Of a stretch of DNA of 18,980 nucleotides, positions 14,129-18,980 are shown piece by piece. A model generated the notes under the pieces. It did not search any database and was not told the DNA's origin. It saw only the letters and a program-made list of their open reading frames with translations. Origin of the DNA: Bacteroidota bacterium (GTDB taxonomy: Bacteria; Bacteroidota; Ignavibacteria; UBA10030; UBA8401); contig DMPG01000065.1 in the NCBI GenBank assembly GCA_003456055.1, positions 13,536-32,515 on the forward strand, read 5' to 3'. Positions within the stretch are counted from its first letter, which is position 1. Each line of letters begins with the position of its first letter. The translations under genes were made by a program, and so were the position numbers.

Positions 14129-16303
14129 ATGAAAACAGAACAGCTGCGCGAACAAGTGCTTGCATATTTTGCAAAGCATTCCAAAGAAGGTTATAAATCA
14201 CGTCAACTACGAAGGCAATTACGCGTCATCAGTGAACGGGATTTCCAAATTCTTCGCGAAGTACTTCACACAATGGTGGATAATGCAGAACTGCAATGGA
14301 CAAAAACACGCGGCTATCATCTTGCAGAATCATCCAATAAGATCAGCGGAATTATTGCAGTTGATAAACGTGGGAATGGCACGGTGACAACCAGTCGAGG
14401 AATTGTGCACATTGATAAACAGTCGACCGGCACTGCACTCAATGGAGATAGTGTAGAAATTGCGGTGTTTGGTTCAAAAAAATCAAAAAGGGAGAGTGCG
14501 GCAGTGAACGAAGGAGAAGTATTGAACGTTATCTCCCGTGCTCATACTGAATTCGGCGGAACGGTTCAACGCAGTAAGAATTTTTATTTTGTCCTTCCTG
14601 ATGATCCGCGAATGCATCGAGATTTTTATATCGCTCCGGAAGATCTTAATGGTGCAACATCGGGTGACAAAGTTCTTGTTGAACTATTGGAATGGGAAGA
14701 TCCCTATAAAAATCCTGAAGGAAGGATCATTAAAACACTTGGCGCCGCAGGAGATCCGTTTGTTGAATTACGTTCAGTCATCCAATCCTATCGTCTTCCG
14801 ACGTCGTTTCCAAAGGAAGTAGAGCAAGCCGCAGCAGAAATTCCAAAACAAATTTCGAACGAAGAATTGAAGAAACGAATGGATCTTCGTTCCACGGTAA
14901 TCTTAACAATTGATCCGCATGATGCAAAAGATTTTGACGATGCACTTTCCATTGAATTGTTAGAGGGAGGATCGTTCCGTATTGGTGTGCACATTGCCGA
15001 TGTTAGTGCGTATGTTACCGAAGGAAGTATCATTGATAAGGAAGCGTTTGCACGTGCAACCAGCGTCTATCTTGCCAATCAGGTGATACCGATGTTACCG
15101 GAAAAATTATCGAACGATATCTGCAGTTTGGTGCCGAATCAGGATCGGCTTGCCTATTCTGTCTTCATGAACGTGACAGAAAAAGGGAAAGTAAAAAAAT
15201 ATGAGTTTGCCCGGACGGTTATCAATTCCAAACACCGATTTACGTACGAAGAGGTAGAAACAATTCTTGATAATAAAAAGGGAGCATATTCAAAAGAGTT
15301 GCTGGATCTTTGGGCGGTTGCAAAGATCCTTCGCGCAAAAAGGATGAAGAACGGAAGTATTGATTTTGATTCTCCTGAAGCAAAGTTTACCTATGACAAA
15401 AACGGGAAACCTGTTGAGATATTTATTAAAAAACGTTTAAAAAGCAATCAATTAGTGGAAGAATGTATGCTGCTTGCCAATCAAACCGTTGCGGCGCATA
15501 TTTCGACTTTGGAAAATGATGGAGAACAGCTTCCGTTCGTGTACCGAATTCACGACCAGCCGGACAAAGAAAAACTAAAAACACTCGAAGATTTTGTGAG
15601 AAAATTCGGCTATAAATTGAACATATCACAGTCTGCATCGTCAAAAGAATTGCAACAGTTACTGCTGCAGGTTCACGGAACAAAAGAAGAAAACCTCATC
15701 AATGAGGTTGCCCTGCGAAGTATGGCAAAAGCTGTTTATTCAGCAGATAATATTGGACACTTTGGTTTAGCATTCGATCATTATTCTCATTTCACGTCAC
15801 CTATCCGACGTTATCCGGACCTATTGGTTCATCGGTTATTATGGGAATATACCGGCGGAATGAATGAAAAGCGAAAACAATTGTTCAATAAAGAACTTCC
15901 GGCAATGTGTAAACATTGTTCGGAACGTGAAAAAGTTGCTGCTGAAGCTGAACGTGATTCTATAAAGGTCATGCAGGTGGAATATATGCGCCAGCATTTG
16001 GGTGAAGAATTTAATGGAATTATTTCCGGTGTTATTCAATACGGAATATTTGTTGAGATCAACGATATGCTTGTTGAAGGGATGCTGCATGTCCGCGATT
16101 TGACTGATGATTATTATGTCTTCGATGAAAAACAGTATGCGCTTATTGGTGAACGTAATGGAAAACGTCTTCGTCTTGGTGATTCCATAACGGTAAAGGT
16201 CGCAAAAGTCACTCCGGAACGGCGTCAGATTGATTTTGTCCTTGCAGAAACAGATATTAAAGAAGAGCATAAAAAGAAGAAAGGAAAACACCGAAGGAAT
16301 TAA
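14129..16303 (+). CDS. rnr: Ribonuclease R
   Basis: 724 residues, close to the family's usual length. It is a 3'-5' hydrolytic exoribonuclease of the RNB (RNase II/R) family that degrades structured RNA in the cytoplasm. Domain order: N-terminal winged-helix RNB_HTH (~5-65), two cold-shock-like OB domains (~70-235), the RNB catalytic domain (~250-580) and an S1 domain (~626-705), then a basic tail rich in Lys/His/Arg. The active-site motif TIDPHDAKDFDDAL supplies metal-binding Asp262, Asp268 and Asp270, which correspond to the three Asp of E. coli RNase R. The conserved HFTSPIRRYPDLLVHR begins at residue 554. The N-terminal helix-turn-helix and long basic tail favour RNase R over RNase II. 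It starts 8 bases after tamB with no visible Shine-Dalgarno sequence, so it probably depends on read-through translation from tamB. Confidence 0.95.
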   Translation: MKTEQLREQVLAYFAKHSKEGYKSRQLRRQLRVISERDFQILREVLHTMVDNAELQWTKTRGYHLAESSNKISGIIAVDKRGNGTVTTSRGIVHIDKQSTGTALNGDSVEIAVFGSKKSKRESAAVNEGEVLNVISRAHTEFGGTVQRSKNFYFVLPDDPRMHRDFYIAPEDLNGATSGDKVLVELLEWEDPYKNPEGRIIKTLGAAGDPFVELRSVIQSYRLPTSFPKEVEQAAAEIPKQISNEELKKRMDLRSTVILTIDPHDAKDFDDALSIELLEGGSFRIGVHIADVSAYVTEGSIIDKEAFARATSVYLANQVIPMLPEKLSNDICSLVPNQDRLAYSVFMNVTEKGKVKKYEFARTVINSKHRFTYEEVETILDNKKGAYSKELLDLWAVAKILRAKRMKNGSIDFDSPEAKFTYDKNGKPVEIFIKKRLKSNQLVEECMLLANQTVAAHISTLENDGEQLPFVYRIHDQPDKEKLKTLEDFVRKFGYKLNISQSASSKELQQLLLQVHGTKEENLINEVALRSMAKAVYSADNIGHFGLAFDHYSHFTSPIRRYPDLLVHRLLWEYTGGMNEKRKQLFNKELPAMCKHCSEREKVAAEAERDSIKVMQVEYMRQHLGEEFNGIISGVIQYGIFVEINDMLVEGMLHVRDLTDDYYVFDEKQYALIGERNGKRLRLGDSITVKVAKVTPERRQIDFVLAETDIKEEHKKKKGKHRRN

Positions 16304-16348
16304 TAGGTGAATTCGAGTGTTTTACTGTAGAAGAACAACAGGGTGGAT

Positions 16349-18980
16349 ATGAAAAAAATACTATTTGCGATTTTGATATTCTCATCAATCATCATCGCTC
16401 AGGATGGGAATTTTGGTAAAAACAAAGTTCAATATAAACGATTTAATTGGTCGTTCATCCAAACAGATCATTTTGATGTATATTTTTATCAAGATGGGGC
16501 ACCGATCGCAAATTTCACTGCGGTTGCAGCAGAATCTGCGTATGCATCCATCAGTAAGACGATGCGCTATCAGTTGAATAATCGTGTAGCGATTATGGTA
16601 TACAATTCTCACAACGATTTTCAACAGACGAATGTTATCGGCGAATATCTTGAAGAAGGGATAGGTGGAGTTACGGAATTGTTCAAAAATCGTGTCGTCA
16701 TTCCATTCGAAGGGAATTATAGACAATTCCGCCATGTGATCCATCACGAACTGGTGCACGCCGTGATGAATGATATGTTCTACGGCGGTTCTATCCAATC
16801 CATCATCTCTAATAATATTCGCATCCAATTACCGATGTGGATCAGCGAAGGATTTGCTGAATACGAAGCATTACGATGGGATATCAATTCTGATATGTTC
16901 ATTCGTGACGCAACTCTCAATACATACCTTCCGCCGATAGAATATTTAGGAGGATATTTTGCTTATCGCGGCGGGCAATCCGTATTTTATTATATCGCCA
17001 ATAAATATGGTGAACAAAAGATCAGTGAGATTTTACACAAAATCAAAAGTCTGCGCAATGTCGATGCAGGATTTAAAAGTTCCATCGGATTGACCGTTGA
17101 AGAATTATCTGAGCGATGGCAGAAAGAGCAAAAAAAAATGTATTGGCCGGATATTGCAAAACGTGAAGATCCGGAAGATTTCTCAACACGGTTGACCAAT
17201 CACATTAAAGAGAATAATTTTTACAATACAAGTCCGGCAATTTCTCCGCAAGGCGATAAAATTGCGTTTATTTCGGACAGAGACGATTATTTTGATGTGT
17301 TCGTTATATCGACGATCGATAATACGATCACAAAAGTGTTGGATGGACAGCGGACGAATAATTTTGAAGAGCTTCACCTGTTAACACCCGGAATGACCTG
17401 GTCGCCGGATGGAAAACGAATTGCAATTGCGGTGAAAAGCGGTGAACGTGATGCTATTTATCTTATTGATGTGAAGGAAGGAGATGAAGAAAAGATCGAA
17501 CTGGAATTAGAAGGGATATTTACGGTAGACTGGTCTCACCAGGGAGATAAATTAGTATTTGTTGGAAACACATCCTATCAATCCGATATTTATACGTACG
17601 AAATTGCCACCAAAAAATTAACGAATTTGACGAATGATATTTTTTCTGATTCGGATCCTACGTGGTCGTCTGACGGCAAAAAAATATATTTTGTCTCGGA
17701 TCGAAGAGAGCATACATCATCAAACAATCTTCCTGCAAACTTTAGAATTGCTCGGTTCGATTATAAACAACTGGATATCTATTCGTATGATCTTGCCGCC
17801 GGCAGTATTACCCGGATTACGAACGATGAAAACAGCGATGAAACATCACCGGTTACATCGAATGATGGTAATAAAATATTATATGTGTCAGACAGGAATG
17901 GCACCGGCAATGTCTATGAACGGAATCTCCTGACCAATGAAGACAGACCGATCACCAATTCCGTTACCGGTGTTTATCAGCTTTCGTTATCAGCCGATGG
18001 CAATAAACTTGCTTTTTCAGCATTGAATAAAGCCGGCTTCGATCTTTTTCTAATGAAAACTCCGTTTGAAAAGAAATTGGATGTTTCACTGCTTGAACCT
18101 ACGGAATATATCAAACGAAAAAATCCCATCAATAAGAAGATCGCTGATACCGTCGCTTTAGCAGAGACAGTGGAGAAGAAAAGTGATACGCTGAGCGTCT
18201 ATGGCGACAATGTTCGTATCGACTTCAATAATTATGTTTTTTCGGATGATGCCGCTAAAGCGGTGGAGAATGATGAGCTACCAACAGTAAATACAAAACC
18301 GATCTCTATTGCCGGGAATGTTGATGACGACAGTAATTTTGTTGTGAATAAATATAAATTAAATTTTTCTCCGGATATCGTTTATGGAAATGCGGCGTTC
18401 AGCACGTTCTACGGTGTTCAAGGAACAACAATGATGTCGTTCAGCGATATGCTTGGAGATCATCAAATATTCTTTCTCACCAATCTTCTGCTCGATCTGA
18501 AGAACAGCGATTACGTTCTGGCGTATTACTATTTGCCGGCATTCATCGACTATGGTTTCCAGGGATATCACAGTGCGCGATTCTTATATCTTGAAGATCC
18601 TTCTATCGGTGTTTCGCTGTATCGTTTCCGAACGTGGGGAATTTCAGGAACTGCATCGCTGCCGCTGGATCGTTTTAACCGGCTTGAGCTTGGAGTTTCA
18701 TGGATGAATCTCTCAAAAGAAAATCTGGATTTCGGTCTCGAGTCACTCAGACAAAAAAGAACATTGATCGTTCCGACACTAAGTTATGTGCATGACAATA
18801 CATTATGGGGATACACATCGCCGAACAATGGTTCGCGGTATAATATCAACGCAATGTTCAGTCCAACATTAGGGAGCAATTCACTGGATTTCCAAACTTA
18901 TACTGCAGATTATCGCCGATATTTCAAATTTTGGAAATCGTATTCTTTCGTGATGAGATATTCCGGCGGTATCAGCGTTG
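16349..18980 (+). CDS. Metalloprotease–TolB-like propeller–outer-membrane barrel fusion (3' end outside window)
   Basis: The frame is open from ATG 16349 to the window end, giving 877 residues without a stop. AGGG at 16340-16343 is a suitable ribosome binding site. A signal peptide (MKKILFAILIFSSIIIA|Q) sends it to the periplasm. Residues ~30-265 resemble peptidase-MA/gluzincin metalloproteases: zinc motif HELVH at 133-137 with catalytic Glu134, and WISEGFAEYE at 164-173, where Glu167 is the probable third ligand. Residues ~290-570 carry six WD40-like PD40/TolB repeats (e.g. AISPQGDKIAFISDRD, TWSPDGKRIAIAV, TWSSDGKKIYFVSDRR, SLSADGNKLAFSAL). A polar linker (~575-660) leads to aromatic strands from ~667 that look like an Omp85/surface-antigen barrel (LNFSPDIVYGNAAFSTFYG, LAYYYLPAFIDYGFQGY, SYVHDNTLWGYTSPNNGSRY). 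The barrel end is cut off. Homologues in related phyla are generally only auto-annotated. It is 45 bases after RNase R, in the operon with tamB. Confidence 0.85.
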   Translation, partial: MKKILFAILIFSSIIIAQDGNFGKNKVQYKRFNWSFIQTDHFDVYFYQDGAPIANFTAVAAESAYASISKTMRYQLNNRVAIMVYNSHNDFQQTNVIGEYLEEGIGGVTELFKNRVVIPFEGNYRQFRHVIHHELVHAVMNDMFYGGSIQSIISNNIRIQLPMWISEGFAEYEALRWDINSDMFIRDATLNTYLPPIEYLGGYFAYRGGQSVFYYIANKYGEQKISEILHKIKSLRNVDAGFKSSIGLTVEELSERWQKEQKKMYWPDIAKREDPEDFSTRLTNHIKENNFYNTSPAISPQGDKIAFISDRDDYFDVFVISTIDNTITKVLDGQRTNNFEELHLLTPGMTWSPDGKRIAIAVKSGERDAIYLIDVKEGDEEKIELELEGIFTVDWSHQGDKLVFVGNTSYQSDIYTYEIATKKLTNLTNDIFSDSDPTWSSDGKKIYFVSDRREHTSSNNLPANFRIARFDYKQLDIYSYDLAAGSITRITNDENSDETSPVTSNDGNKILYVSDRNGTGNVYERNLLTNEDRPITNSVTGVYQLSLSADGNKLAFSALNKAGFDLFLMKTPFEKKLDVSLLEPTEYIKRKNPINKKIADTVALAETVEKKSDTLSVYGDNVRIDFNNYVFSDDAAKAVENDELPTVNTKPISIAGNVDDDSNFVVNKYKLNFSPDIVYGNAAFSTFYGVQGTTMMSFSDMLGDHQIFFLTNLLLDLKNSDYVLAYYYLPAFIDYGFQGYHSARFLYLEDPSIGVSLYRFRTWGISGTASLPLDRFNRLELGVSWMNLSKENLDFGLESLRQKRTLIVPTLSYVHDNTLWGYTSPNNGSRYNINAMFSPTLGSNSLDFQTYTADYRRYFKFWKSYSFVMRYSGGISV

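Noticed and set aside
15839..16291. 150-codon minus-strand frame opposite the 3' end of RNase R
   Set aside because: It mirrors the RNase R S1 region, is a low-complexity Phe/Ile-rich translation, has no ribosome binding site, and the plus-strand gene is unambiguous.
16385..16828. 147-codon minus-strand frame opposite the metalloprotease domain
   Set aside because: It is antisense to a conserved zinc-protease sequence with signal peptide and ribosome binding site on the plus strand; no family features.

Overview
The window is an AT-rich, entirely plus-strand stretch of a Gram-negative bacterium. It most resembles the Ignavibacteria / Bacteroidota-Chlorobiota group. The evidence is a C-terminal type IX secretion (T9SS) sorting domain with an NYPNPFNPST motif, a PorV/PorQ-like outer-membrane protein, a TonB-dependent receptor, a heptose-LPS pathway and a TamB-like protein. 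No tRNA, rRNA, CRISPR array, transposase or phage gene was seen. No gene-free stretch exceeds 300 bases.

Region 1 (1-7992) is a surface/secretion locus of six genes in one direction. In order they are: the 3' end of a TonB-dependent receptor; a 687-residue secreted protein with a fibronectin-III-like domain and a VPNPYN-type C-terminal domain; a small orphan lipoprotein; a PorV/PorQ-family beta-barrel; an IPT/TIG plus beta-propeller lipoprotein; and, after a 159-base leader, a secreted beta-propeller protein with a canonical T9SS type A sorting domain. Gaps between the first five genes are about 10-25 bases, so they look co-transcribed. A plausible reading is that the PorV-like barrel helps deliver or anchor the sorted proteins, which then work with the receptor at the surface. 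The substrate is unknown.

The boundary (7993-8126) is sharp. A perfect 15-bp hairpin with a T-run ends region 1. A sigma70-like promoter, TTGATA-N17-TATATT, starts region 2.

Region 2 (8127-18980) is an envelope-biogenesis operon: HldA-type heptose-7-phosphate kinase, HldC-type heptose-1-phosphate adenylyltransferase (separate genes, not the fused HldE of E. coli), a 1500-residue TamB/DUF490 protein overlapping hldC by one base, RNase R 8 bases later, and finally a large protein running off the window. This last protein joins a signal peptide, a gluzincin-type metalloprotease (HELVH ... SEG), a six-repeat TolB/PD40-like propeller and the start of a predicted outer-membrane beta-barrel. The co-location of TamB with this protease-propeller-barrel protein is the most interesting feature: it could be an unconventional TamA-like partner, but that is inference.
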